Part shown: one piece after another, positions 18,602-26,526 of the stretch
Layout of the letters: the number at the start of each line of letters is the position of its first letter
Position numbering within the stretch: position 1 is the stretch's first letter
Assembly: GCF_028657905.1 (NCBI RefSeq)
Contig: NZ_CP117781.1
Span: 2,108,001 to 2,172,000 of the forward strand
Length of the DNA: 64,000 nucleotides
Source: Burkholderia sp. FERM BP-3421
GTDB lineage: Bacteria > Pseudomonadota > Gammaproteobacteria > Burkholderiales > Burkholderiaceae
Reading direction: 5' to 3'
Program-made: the position numbers and the translations under genes
The notes under the pieces: generated by a model
Databases searched by the model: none
What the model was told of the DNA's origin: nothing
What the model saw: the letters and a program-made list of their open reading frames with translations, nothing else

Positions 18602-20629
18602 ATGTCCCAAACCCCTCCCGCACCACGCACGACCTTCAAGGCGGCCGTCGTGATTCCATCACTCGCCGTGATCGGCGCGCTGCTTGTCGTGTGCACGCTG
18701 CGCCCCGACGAGGCCGGCGCGCTGTTCAGCACCGGCCAGCAATGGGTGATCGGCCATTTCGACTGGTTCTACGTGCTCGCCGTCACGACCTTCCTGATCT
18801 TCCTCGTGCTGATCGCCGCGAGCCGCTTCGGCGACATCAAGCTCGGTCCCGACGACGCCGAGCCCGAATTCAGCTTCATGTCGTGGACCGCGATGCTGTT
18901 CGCGGCCGGCATGGGCATCGGCCTCATGTACTTCGGCGTCGGCGAACCGATGCAGCATTTCCTGAAGCCGCCGACCGTCGAGGGCGGCACGCCCGCGGCG
19001 GCGCGCGAGGCGATGCTGATGACCTTCTTCCACTGGGGCTTCCACGCGTGGGCGATCTACGGCGTGATGGGCCTCGTGCTCGCCTATTTCGGCTTCCGCT
19101 ACAACCTGCCGCTGACGCTGCGCTCGGGCCTCTATCCTGTGCTGCGCGAACGCGTGAACGGCTGGATCGGCCACGCGGTCGACGCGTTCGCGCTGGTCGG
19201 CACGGTGGCCGGGATCGCGGCCACGCTCGGCTACGGCGTGCTGCAGATCAGCGCGGGACTGCATACGGTGGCCGGCTGGGATACCTCGGGCAACCTGTTC
19301 CGCGTCGGCCTGATCGCGCTCGTCGTGCTGCTCGCCGGCCTGTCCGCCGCGAGCGGGCTCGACAAGGGCGTGCGGCGGCTGTCCGAGCTGAACCTGATGA
19401 TCGCGTTCCTGCTGCTCGCGTTCGTCGTGGTGGCCGGCCCGACCGCGTTCCTGCTCGGCGCGTTCGCCGACAACGTCGGCCAGTACCTGTCGAACCTCGT
19501 CGAGCTGTCGTTCCGCACCTACGCCTACGCGCCGCCGCGCGAGGCCGGCTGGTTCGGCGGCTGGACCATCCTGTACTGGGCATGGTGGGTGTCGTGGTCG
19601 CCGTTCGTGGGCATGTTCATCGCGCGCATCTCGCGCGGCCGCACCATTCGTCAGTTCGTGGTCGGCGTGCTGCTCGTGCCCACCGCGTTCAATCTCGTCT
19701 GGATGACCGTGTTCGGCAACAGCGCGATCTGGCTCGACACGCACGTGGCCGCCGGCGCGCTCGCGCAGACGGCCGGCTCGGTCGACGCGCTGCTGTTCCG
19801 TTTCTTCGAGTACCTGCCCTTGTCGCAGTGGCTGTCGATCGTCGCGATCCTGCTGATCGCGGTGTTTTTCGTGACCTCGGCCGATTCCGGCGCGTTCGTG
19901 ATCGACGCGATCGCCACGCGCGGCGCCACGCATTCGCCCGTCTGGCAGCGGCTGTTCTGGGCCGCGCTGCTCGGCGTCACGGCGGCGGTGCTGCTGGTCG
20001 CGGGCGGGTTGAAGGCGTTGCAGGCGATGACGCTGATCGCCGCGCTGCCGGTCGCGCTGATCATGCTGGCGCTCTGCTATGGGCTGTGGCGCGGCCTGAT
20101 GGCCGACCATGCGCACTATTCGCAGGACATGGCGCCCGCCACGAACTTCTGGACCGGCCAGCACTGGCGTCACCGGCTGTCGCACATCCTGCGGCAGACC
20201 ACCGAGACGGAAGCGCGGCAGTTCATCGCCGAGATCGTGCTGCCGGCCCTGCGCAAGGTGGCGGACGAACTGCGCGCGCGCGGCGTCGATGCGAGCGTGC
20301 AGCGCGACGACGACAACACGGTGCGCCTCACCGTGCCGACGCCCGACCAGCGCGACTTCGTGTACGGCGCGCGGGTCGCGCACAAGTCCGCGCCCGCGTT
20401 CCTGGTGCGCGAGGCGGCCGAGCCGGAAGCGCGGCGCGCGCACATCCACGAGGTCGTCACGTTCTTCGAAGACGGCCGGCTCGGCTACGACATCGAGTAC
20501 CTGCACGGCGACGAGGTGATCGCCGACGTGCTGCGCCAGTACGAGCGCTACGTGTCGCTCGCCGCCGACCGGCGCACCCATCTGCTGAACCGCGCGCCCG
20601 GCCACGCCGGCGCGGACGGCCAGCCTTGA
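18602..20629 (+). CDS. betT: BCCT family choline/betaine transporter, BetT-like
   Basis: This 675-residue protein belongs to the betaine-choline-carnitine transporter family, the same length class as E. coli BetT (677). Residues about 15-510 hold twelve membrane helices, including the conserved FHWGFHAWAIYGVMGL region and WWVSWSPFVGMFIARISRG near the eighth helix. A cytoplasmic C-terminal domain of about 160 residues follows, which in BetT senses osmotic strain. It should import choline with protons for glycine betaine synthesis. The ATG at 18602 was chosen because the protein then begins with the family's short N-terminus. The frame is open further upstream but runs across the upstream terminator. 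No bet dehydrogenase genes are adjacent. Confidence 0.88.
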   Translation: MSQTPPAPRTTFKAAVVIPSLAVIGALLVVCTLRPDEAGALFSTGQQWVIGHFDWFYVLAVTTFLIFLVLIAASRFGDIKLGPDDAEPEFSFMSWTAMLFAAGMGIGLMYFGVGEPMQHFLKPPTVEGGTPAAAREAMLMTFFHWGFHAWAIYGVMGLVLAYFGFRYNLPLTLRSGLYPVLRERVNGWIGHAVDAFALVGTVAGIAATLGYGVLQISAGLHTVAGWDTSGNLFRVGLIALVVLLAGLSAASGLDKGVRRLSELNLMIAFLLLAFVVVAGPTAFLLGAFADNVGQYLSNLVELSFRTYAYAPPREAGWFGGWTILYWAWWVSWSPFVGMFIARISRGRTIRQFVVGVLLVPTAFNLVWMTVFGNSAIWLDTHVAAGALAQTAGSVDALLFRFFEYLPLSQWLSIVAILLIAVFFVTSADSGAFVIDAIATRGATHSPVWQRLFWAALLGVTAAVLLVAGGLKALQAMTLIAALPVALIMLALCYGLWRGLMADHAHYSQDMAPATNFWTGQHWRHRLSHILRQTTETEARQFIAEIVLPALRKVADELRARGVDASVQRDDDNTVRLTVPTPDQRDFVYGARVAHKSAPAFLVREAAEPEARRAHIHEVVTFFEDGRLGYDIEYLHGDEVIADVLRQYERYVSLAADRRTHLLNRAPGHAGADGQP

Positions 20630-20636
20630 CATGGCC

Positions 20637-20664
20637 GGGCGCGGCCGCATCGCCGGCCGCGCCC
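20637..20664. terminator. GC-rich hairpin between convergent betT and estB
   Basis: Eleven-base arms (GGGCGCGGCCG at 20637-20647 and its complement at 20654-20664) with a 6-base loop lie 8 bases after the betT stop. No T-run follows, so termination is probable only by position. Confidence 0.45.
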
Positions 20665-20673
20665 GCCTGTCAT

Positions 20674-20701
20674 GCGTCGGCGCGTCGGCGCGTCGGCGCG
20701 T
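20674..20701. repeat. Tandem 8-base repeat GCGTCGGC, about 3.5 copies
   Basis: The unit GCGTCGGC is repeated head to tail directly before the estB stop codon. It could vary in copy number by slippage but lies outside both coding regions apart from touching the stop. Confidence 0.7.
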
Positions 20702-21864
20702 CAATCCCCGCGATACACCGCATCGCGCACTTCGAGCGTCAACGGTCCCGACATTCCTTCATAAGCGGTATTGGTCAGCAGCACCACGGTCAGCTCTTGC
20801 GCGGGATCGATGAACCAGCTCTGGCCATACACCCCGCCCCATTGCACCGTGCCCGCGCTCTGCGGCGAATCGGCGAGCGCCGGATCGGACAGCACCGCCC
20901 CTGCATAGCCGAAGCCCCAGCCGGGCCCGCGCGTGTCCGCGCCGGGCGCGTGATCGGTGCGCGCCGCCTCGATCAGCGTGGCGGGCAGGAAGCCGTCGCC
21001 GCCCGTGCGCAACGCGTCGAGCAGACCCAGCACGGCATCGGCCGTGCCATACATGCCCGCGCCGCCCGACGGAAACGCGGACGGCTCGAACACGCGCGAC
21101 GGCGCGAAGCGCACCGCGACGCCATGCCCTTCCGGCAGCGGCACGTCCTGGTTCTCGGTCATCGCGACCGGCTCCGGCTCGGCGTTCGCGTAGGCGGCCG
21201 CGAAACGCGGCGCGAAGTCGGCCGGCGCGACGAAGCCGATATCGGCCAGGCCGAGCGGCGCGCCGACCAGCCGCTCGATCGCCTGCGGCAACGCGACGCC
21301 CGTCGCGCGTTCGAGCACCGCGCCCAGCACGTCGAGCGCCAGCGAATAGCACCAGCCCTCTCCGGGCGCGAACGCGAGCGGCGCGGCGGCGAGCCGGCGC
21401 AGGTTCTCGGCGAGATCGACGTCCGCGAGATCGAGCCCGTCGGACACGCCGAGCCGATGGTACGGCCCGTCATGCGCTTCGAGCAGGCCATAGCTGAGAC
21501 CGGCCGTGTGCGTGAGCAGCTGGTGCACCGTCAGCGTCGGCGCGCGACCGTCGGGCAAAGTCGGCGCGAAGCCGGGCAGCCAGCGCGTCACGGGATCGTC
21601 GAGCGTCAGCACCCGTTCGGCGGCGAGCCGCAGCACCGCGGCCACCACGAAGGGCTTGGTGACCGAGGCGAGACGGAACAGCGTGTCCTCGCGCATCGGC
21701 CGCCCGGTCTCGCGTTCCGCGTGCCCATGCGCACGGCGATACACCACCTCGCCTTGTCGCGCGACGATCGCGACCGCGCCCACGATGCGACGCTCGCGCA
21801 GCGCAGTCTCGAATATACGGTCCAGACGGCCGGCCAATGCGGCCGGATCAAACTCGGTTGCCAT
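20701..21864 (-). CDS. estB: EstB-like family VIII esterase (class C beta-lactamase fold)
   Basis: This 387-residue serine hydrolase strongly resembles EstB of Burkholderia gladioli (392 residues). The nucleophile motif SVTK is at 67-70, and the second motif tyrosine is in GWCYSLALDVLG. The C-terminal blocks GPGWGFGY, QWGGVYGQSWF and LLLTNTAYEGMSGPLTLEVRDA match that enzyme from memory. EstB hydrolyses short-chain esters and deacetylates cephalosporins but is not a true beta-lactamase. No signal peptide is seen, consistent with a cytoplasmic enzyme. The ATG at 21864 is preceded by GAGGG at a good distance. The frame extends to 22056, but that addition is rich in Arg/His and lacks a ribosome site. 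Confidence 0.9.
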   Translation of the reverse strand: MATEFDPAALAGRLDRIFETALRERRIVGAVAIVARQGEVVYRRAHGHAERETGRPMREDTLFRLASVTKPFVVAAVLRLAAERVLTLDDPVTRWLPGFAPTLPDGRAPTLTVHQLLTHTAGLSYGLLEAHDGPYHRLGVSDGLDLADVDLAENLRRLAAAPLAFAPGEGWCYSLALDVLGAVLERATGVALPQAIERLVGAPLGLADIGFVAPADFAPRFAAAYANAEPEPVAMTENQDVPLPEGHGVAVRFAPSRVFEPSAFPSGGAGMYGTADAVLGLLDALRTGGDGFLPATLIEAARTDHAPGADTRGPGWGFGYAGAVLSDPALADSPQSAGTVQWGGVYGQSWFIDPAQELTVVLLTNTAYEGMSGPLTLEVRDAVYRGD

Positions 21865-22034
21865 CGTGTTGCCCTCGGGGTCGGAAACCGGTGATTCTAG
21901 ACAGGTCCGCGCGATCGCGTACAACCCTGCGTGACGTGGGGCCATCTTGGGATGGTCCGCACGCGGCATGTCGCCGGTATTGCGTCGGAATCGCTGTGAT
22001 ACTGTCGCGACGTGTTCCGTTTCCTCGCTTCGCC

Positions 22035-22361
22035 ATGACCTCCGCCCTCGCCTCAACCACCCAATCCGCCACCGACCTGATCGCGCTCGGCGCCCTCGCG
22101 CTGCTGTACCTGTTCGGGCTCGGCTGCGCGCTGTACCAGGCCTGCGCGCGTCCGCGCGGACGGCTCTACTGGCTCGCCTGCATCGCGCTGATCGTCGCGG
22201 GCAGCGGCCTGATGGCGTTCGCCCCGCCGGCGTCGCCGGATTCGGGCGAGATGCCGCCCGGCTTCGGGCTCGGCGTGCTGATCGTGTTCGCCGGCATCGC
22301 GGCCACGAGCGCCGGCTGCGCGTGGCGGGCGATCAGCCGGCTGCGCCGCCCGCGCGGCTGA
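22035..22361 (+). CDS. Small hydrophobic membrane protein, unknown function
   Basis: This 108-residue protein is predicted to have three membrane helices (about 13-35, 43-63 and 76-95) separated by short polar loops, and a basic end (RAISRLRRPRG). No family was recognised. It is divergent from estB and 112 bases upstream of panB, possibly transcribed with it. Codon use fits the neighbourhood. Confidence 0.65.
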   Translation: MTSALASTTQSATDLIALGALALLYLFGLGCALYQACARPRGRLYWLACIALIVAGSGLMAFAPPASPDSGEMPPGFGLGVLIVFAGIAATSAGCAWRAISRLRRPRG

Positions 22362-22473
22362 CGCGCGACCGCGCGCTGTACAGGTTTTACGCGCGCCGCT
22401 GTGCATGGGATCGGCGGCGCGCGCGCCCTACCATGAGCGGGTCGTCTTCTTTCCGATTCCCCGCGAACCTGCC

Positions 22474-23304
22474 ATGAGCCTGCATCGATCCCCGTCCCGC
22501 CTGACCATTCCCGCCATCGCCGCGCTCAAGGGCGCCCGCAAGATCGTGTCGCTGACCGCCTATTCGAAGCCCGTCGCGGAACTGATCGATCCGTTCGTCG
22601 ACGTGATCCTCGTCGGCGATTCGACCGCGATGGTCGCGTACGGCCGCCCGACCACGCTCGACATCACGCTCGCGCAGATGAGCGCGCATGCGCGCGCGGT
22701 GGTCGACGCCACCCGGCAGGCCTGCGTGGTGGTCGACCTGCCGTTCGCCACCTACCAGGAATCGCCGCAGCAGGCGTACCGCCACGCCGCGCAGTTGATC
22801 GCCGGCTCGGGCGCCTCGGCCGTCAAGCTCGAAGGCGGCAGCGCGCTCGCGCCCACCGTGCGCTTCCTCGTCGAGCGCGGCATCCCGGTGATGTCCCATC
22901 TCGGCCTGATGCCGCAGTATCTGCACGCGCTGGGCGGCTTCAAGGCGCAGGGCTTCGGCGACGCGGCCGCGGAACGGCTCCGCGCCGATGCGCGCGCGCA
23001 CGACGACGCCGGCGCGTTCGCGCTGGTGCTGGAAGGCATCGCGGAGCCGGTCGCGCGCGCGATCACGCTCGAATCGCGCGCACCGACGATCGGCATCGGC
23101 GCGTCGCCCGCGTGCGACGGTCAGGTGCTGGTCACGGAAGACATCCTGCGCCTGAGCGGCGACGCGCCGCCGCGCTTCGCGAAACAGTACGCGGACGTGG
23201 CGGCGCTGATCCGCGATGCCGCAGCCGCGTTCGCCGATGAGGTGCGAGGCGGCGCGTTCCCCGAGTTGCGTCACTGCTTCGGCGTGCGCCCCACGACGGA
23301 ATGA
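22474..23304 (+). CDS. panB: 3-methyl-2-oxobutanoate hydroxymethyltransferase
   Basis: This 276-residue TIM-barrel enzyme makes ketopantoate from 2-oxoisovalerate and methylene-tetrahydrofolate, the first step of pantothenate synthesis. Visible family blocks are SLTAYSKP, VILVGDSTAM (metal ligand D49), VVDLPFATYQ, SAVKLEGG, IPVMSHLGLMPQ and PTIGIGASPACDGQVLV. The ATG at 22474 was preferred to one at 22405, which adds a 23-residue tail not seen in PanB. No panC is adjacent, so this may be a second, unlinked copy as in other Burkholderia. The ends of panB and the following minus-strand regulator are only 3 bases apart. Confidence 0.93.
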   Translation: MSLHRSPSRLTIPAIAALKGARKIVSLTAYSKPVAELIDPFVDVILVGDSTAMVAYGRPTTLDITLAQMSAHARAVVDATRQACVVVDLPFATYQESPQQAYRHAAQLIAGSGASAVKLEGGSALAPTVRFLVERGIPVMSHLGLMPQYLHALGGFKAQGFGDAAAERLRADARAHDDAGAFALVLEGIAEPVARAITLESRAPTIGIGASPACDGQVLVTEDILRLSGDAPPRFAKQYADVAALIRDAAAAFADEVRGGAFPELRHCFGVRPTTE

Positions 23305-23307
23305 CGC

Positions 23308-24717
23308 TCAGCGCGCCGCGCGCGCCTGCGTGCGCACGGCCGAGGCCAACGCGCGGATCGCCCCGCCGATGTCGCTCGACCAATCGACGGTGTAGGACAG
23401 CCGCAGGCAATGGCGAAACGCGCCGTCCGTGCCGAACACCTCGCCCGGGGCAATCACGATCCGTTGCGCGAGCAACGTGTCGCAGACCCGCCCCATGTCG
23501 ATGCCGGCATCGCGCGCGGGCAGCCAGAACGCCGCGCCGCCGCGCGGCGGCGTGATCTCGAACAGGTCCGCCGCCTCGGCGCGCAGCAGCGCGTGCATGC
23601 GCGTCATCCGGTCGGCGAGCGCATGACGCAGCCGGCCCGCGTGATGCGCGAGCTTGCCCGTCTCGATGAGCCGCGCGAGCGCGCGCTCGCGCAGCGGCGC
23701 GCTGCGGAACGCGCGCGCGAGCCACGCGCCGTCGAGCCTGCGCGCGGTGTCGCCCCGGCTCAGCAAATACCCATGCGGGGCCTCGCCGCCGACCAGCTTG
23801 TCGAATCCGGAATACACGATCAGGCGCTCCGGGTCCGCATGGTCGCGATAGCGCGACGGCGCCGCGCCGAAATAAAGATCGCCGTAGCGGTCGTTCTCGA
23901 ACAGCCAGACGCCGCGGCGCGCCAGCAGCGCGGCCAGCGCCGCCTGTTCGTCCGCGCCCGGCGCGGTGCCGCCCGGCACGCCGACGCCCGACGACAGCAA
24001 CGCGCAACGGATCGGCTCGCGCGCGAGCAACGCGGCCGCCGCGTCGACATCGAGCGCGCCGCGCCCACGCACCGGCAACGGCACGATGCGCATCCCGCGC
24101 GCCTGCAATACGCGCACGAGCGCCCACGAACACGGCATCTCGACCAGCGCGGCACAACCGCCCAGGCCGAGCACATCGAGCGCCGTATCGAGCGCACCGC
24201 GCCAGTCGGGTGCGATATGCACGTCGGCCGCGCGCCAGCCGGCCGGCGCATCCGCATGACGCCGCGCGAGCGCCTCACGCAGCGCCTGCGCGCCGAACGG
24301 CTCGGGAAACGGCGGCTGCCGGCGCGCATCCTCGCGCGCGAGGATGCGCTCGGCCGCCCGCAGCGGATGATCGAGCGACAGCAGCAGCGCAGGGGCGTCG
24401 CTCGACAGCGCGAGCATGCCCGGCCGCCGCGCGTTCACGTAGATGGCGTCGAGGCGATTCTCGCCGCGCCACGCCGGTTGCAGCCGCCCGGCGGCCGGAA
24501 AGTAGCCCGAGCGCGGCACGGCCACCACCTTGCCCTCGCGTTCGAGCAGTGCGTACGCATACTGGATCGTCGGCACGGAGACCTGCAATTCGTCGGCAAG
24601 CCGGCGCAGCGACGGCAGCCGCCGCCGTGCATCGGCATCCGCGTCGAGCAGCGCGTGCAGGTGGCGGTATGCGGCCTGATAGGCGAATTGCGGCGGCGGG
24701 TCGGTGCGTGCGGTCAT
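23308..24717 (-). CDS. MocR-type GntR regulator with aminotransferase domain
   Basis: This 469-residue protein has a winged helix (about 10-75, with LPSLRRLADELQVSVPTIQYAYALL and GKVVAVPRSGYF) fused to a fold-type I aminotransferase-like domain. The PLP lysine appears in YSGFDKLVGGEAPHGYLLS. The arginine usual after this lysine region is replaced (APHGY), so cofactor chemistry may be altered. MocR regulators bind an amine or PLP effector and control nearby genes. The ATG overlaps the stop of the metallo-hydrolase gene by ATGA, so the two are one transcript. The target is unknown. Confidence 0.85.
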   Translation of the reverse strand: MTARTDPPPQFAYQAAYRHLHALLDADADARRRLPSLRRLADELQVSVPTIQYAYALLEREGKVVAVPRSGYFPAAGRLQPAWRGENRLDAIYVNARRPGMLALSSDAPALLLSLDHPLRAAERILAREDARRQPPFPEPFGAQALREALARRHADAPAGWRAADVHIAPDWRGALDTALDVLGLGGCAALVEMPCSWALVRVLQARGMRIVPLPVRGRGALDVDAAAALLAREPIRCALLSSGVGVPGGTAPGADEQAALAALLARRGVWLFENDRYGDLYFGAAPSRYRDHADPERLIVYSGFDKLVGGEAPHGYLLSRGDTARRLDGAWLARAFRSAPLRERALARLIETGKLAHHAGRLRHALADRMTRMHALLRAEAADLFEITPPRGGAAFWLPARDAGIDMGRVCDTLLAQRIVIAPGEVFGTDGAFRHCLRLSYTVDWSSDIGGAIRALASAVRTQARAAR

Positions 24718-25619
24718 TCGGCCGGCCACTTCATCTCGCCCTTCACCACCTTCGCGCCCAGTTCCAGCGCCTCGACGTCGCCGAGGTTCGGATAGCGTCG
24801 CCGCATCGCCTCGATCAACTCCGCCGCGCTCCGCGTGCGCGCGGCTTCCTGGTCGAACGCGCGCACGTAGTCGCGGGTAAAGGCGACGGCGGCGAGCGTG
24901 TGCGGCTCGCTGCCGTCGGGATTCGGCAGGAAATGCCCGGGCACCACCAGCGTCGGCCTCAGCGCGGCGATCCGCGCCAGTTGCCGGAGCCACGCGCGGC
25001 GCGCCTGCGGCGTCGGCGTGTCGGCCATCCACACGTGCAGGTTCGCGGCGATCGGCACGCCGCCCACCACCGCGCGCAAGGCGGGAATCCACAGCACCGT
25101 GCGCCCGGCGCTCGGGCCGCGCAGCCCGATGATCTTCAGCCTGCGGCCTTCGAGCGTCAGCGTGTCGCCGTGGAGCGGCGCGGGCACGACGAGCGTGCGC
25201 GGCGCGTTGTCCTTCAGGATCGGCCCCCAGTACGCGAGCTTGCCGTCCTTGTGCGCGCGGATGCCGGCCACCGTCTGCGGCGTCGCGACGACTATCGCGT
25301 CCGGAAACGCGGCGGTCACGGTATCGAGGCCGAAGTAGTAGTCGGGATCCTGATGGCTGATGTAGATCGTCTTGAGCGTCTTGCCGCTCGCCTTCAAGCG
25401 ATCGACGAGCGCCTCCGCGTCGTTGCGCTGGAACTGCGCGTCGATCAGCAGCACCTCGCGGCGGCCTTCAACGATCGATGCGGACACCGGAAACGCGCTT
25501 TTCGCGCCCGGGTTGTAGACCGCGATCCTGAACGGCGCGGCGTCCGCCGCGCGCGCGGGCACGCCGGCGGCCAGCGCCGCCGCCGCGAGGCAGGCCGCGG
25601 CCAGTGAGCGGATGGACAT
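24714..25619 (-). CDS. Exported metallo-beta-lactamase-fold hydrolase (Vmh-like)
   Basis: This 301-residue protein starts MSIRSLAAACLAAAALAAG, a Sec signal peptide with cleavage near ARA-AD. The metal motif is the variant ISHQDPDYYFGLD instead of HxHxDH, a pattern I recall from Vmh-type MBL proteins. VVPGHFLPNPDG near 225 supplies another metal histidine. It should hydrolyse a small substrate in the periplasm; homoserine lactone or quorum signals are possible but unproven. The start at 25619 gives the complete signal peptide; an upstream ATG at 25718 would bury it. It is translationally coupled to the MocR regulator. Confidence 0.8.
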   Translation of the reverse strand: MSIRSLAAACLAAAALAAGVPARAADAAPFRIAVYNPGAKSAFPVSASIVEGRREVLLIDAQFQRNDAEALVDRLKASGKTLKTIYISHQDPDYYFGLDTVTAAFPDAIVVATPQTVAGIRAHKDGKLAYWGPILKDNAPRTLVVPAPLHGDTLTLEGRRLKIIGLRGPSAGRTVLWIPALRAVVGGVPIAANLHVWMADTPTPQARRAWLRQLARIAALRPTLVVPGHFLPNPDGSEPHTLAAVAFTRDYVRAFDQEAARTRSAAELIEAMRRRYPNLGDVEALELGAKVVKGEMKWPAE

Positions 25620-25744
25620 CGTCGGTCTCCTGCATGCGTTGGATTTGCCGCCAAGCCTAGCGGTTTGCGGTCGGGTTGGAAAGCTCGGCGCGAGCGCGCT
25701 ACACTCCCGCATCCCCATGCCTCCATCGCCTCCCGGGCCGCGCC

Positions 25745-26395
25745 ATGACCATCCAAGCCGTGCTGTTCGATTTCGACCTGACGCTCGCGGATTCCTCCAC
25801 CGCGGTAACCGAATGCACCCGCCATGCGCTCACGCAGCTGGGCATCCACGATGTCAGCGACGCTCGCATCTTCGCCGCGATCGGGCTGCCGCTGCCCGAC
25901 ACCTACCGGATGCTGGCCGACGACGACGATCCCGAGCGCGCGCAGTTGTTCGCGCGGCGCTTCGTCGAACGCGCCGACGAGGTGATGGTGGCGATGACGC
26001 GCTTCTATCCCGACGTGCCCGCGCTGTTTGCCCGCCTGCGCGCGCTCGGCGTCGAGATCGGGATCGTTTCCAGCAAGTTCCGTCACCGCATCGAGGCGAT
26101 TCTGGACGCCGCCGGGCTGCGCGATTCGGTGGGCCTGATCATCGGCCACGAAGACGTATTGCGCCACAAGCCGAATCCCGACGCCCTGCTGCTCGCGCTC
26201 GCGCGTCTCGCGGTGCCCGCGCCAAACGCCGTATACGTCGGCGATCACGAGGTCGACGCCCGCGCCGCGCACGCCGCCGGCATGCGTTTCATCGGCGCGG
26301 TGACCGGCACCACGTCGCAGGCCGAATGGCGCGCGCGCGGCCATCAGGCGGTCGGCAGCGACATCGGGGAAGTGGCCGCGCTCATCGCGGGCTGA
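25745..26395 (+). CDS. HAD-superfamily hydrolase, phosphoglycolate phosphatase-like
   Basis: This 216-residue HAD enzyme has motif I FDFDLTLADSS (nucleophile D10 and acid D12), motif II IGIVSSKFR, motif III lysine in LRHKPNPDAL and motif IV YVGDHEVDARAAHAAG. The alpha-helical cap between motifs I and II is the Gph/PpaX type. It dephosphorylates a small phospho-metabolite in the cytoplasm. The ATG at 25745 starts directly before motif I as usual. It precedes the NYN gene by 131 bases. Confidence 0.88.
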   Translation: MTIQAVLFDFDLTLADSSTAVTECTRHALTQLGIHDVSDARIFAAIGLPLPDTYRMLADDDDPERAQLFARRFVERADEVMVAMTRFYPDVPALFARLRALGVEIGIVSSKFRHRIEAILDAAGLRDSVGLIIGHEDVLRHKPNPDALLLALARLAVPAPNAVYVGDHEVDARAAHAAGMRFIGAVTGTTSQAEWRARGHQAVGSDIGEVAALIAG

Positions 26396-26526
26396 CCCGG
26401 CTTTCTCCCTCCGGGCGCCCACGCGGCCCGGTCGCGCCCAAAAAACCGGCAGGCGCGCCGGCGCGACCCGTTATCATGTGCGCAATGCAGATTCCGCCCG
26501 ACTCCGGGCGACCGGTTGGAGAACAC

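Noticed and set aside
18691..21894. Very long plus-strand frame across betT and opposite estB
   Set aside because: Low-complexity Arg/Ala composition and no domain; betT and estB explain the region.
24263..25092. Upstream extension of the MocR gene into the metallo-hydrolase
   Set aside because: The added residues are Arg-rich and antisense-like; the coupled ATG at 24717 gives the standard N-terminus.
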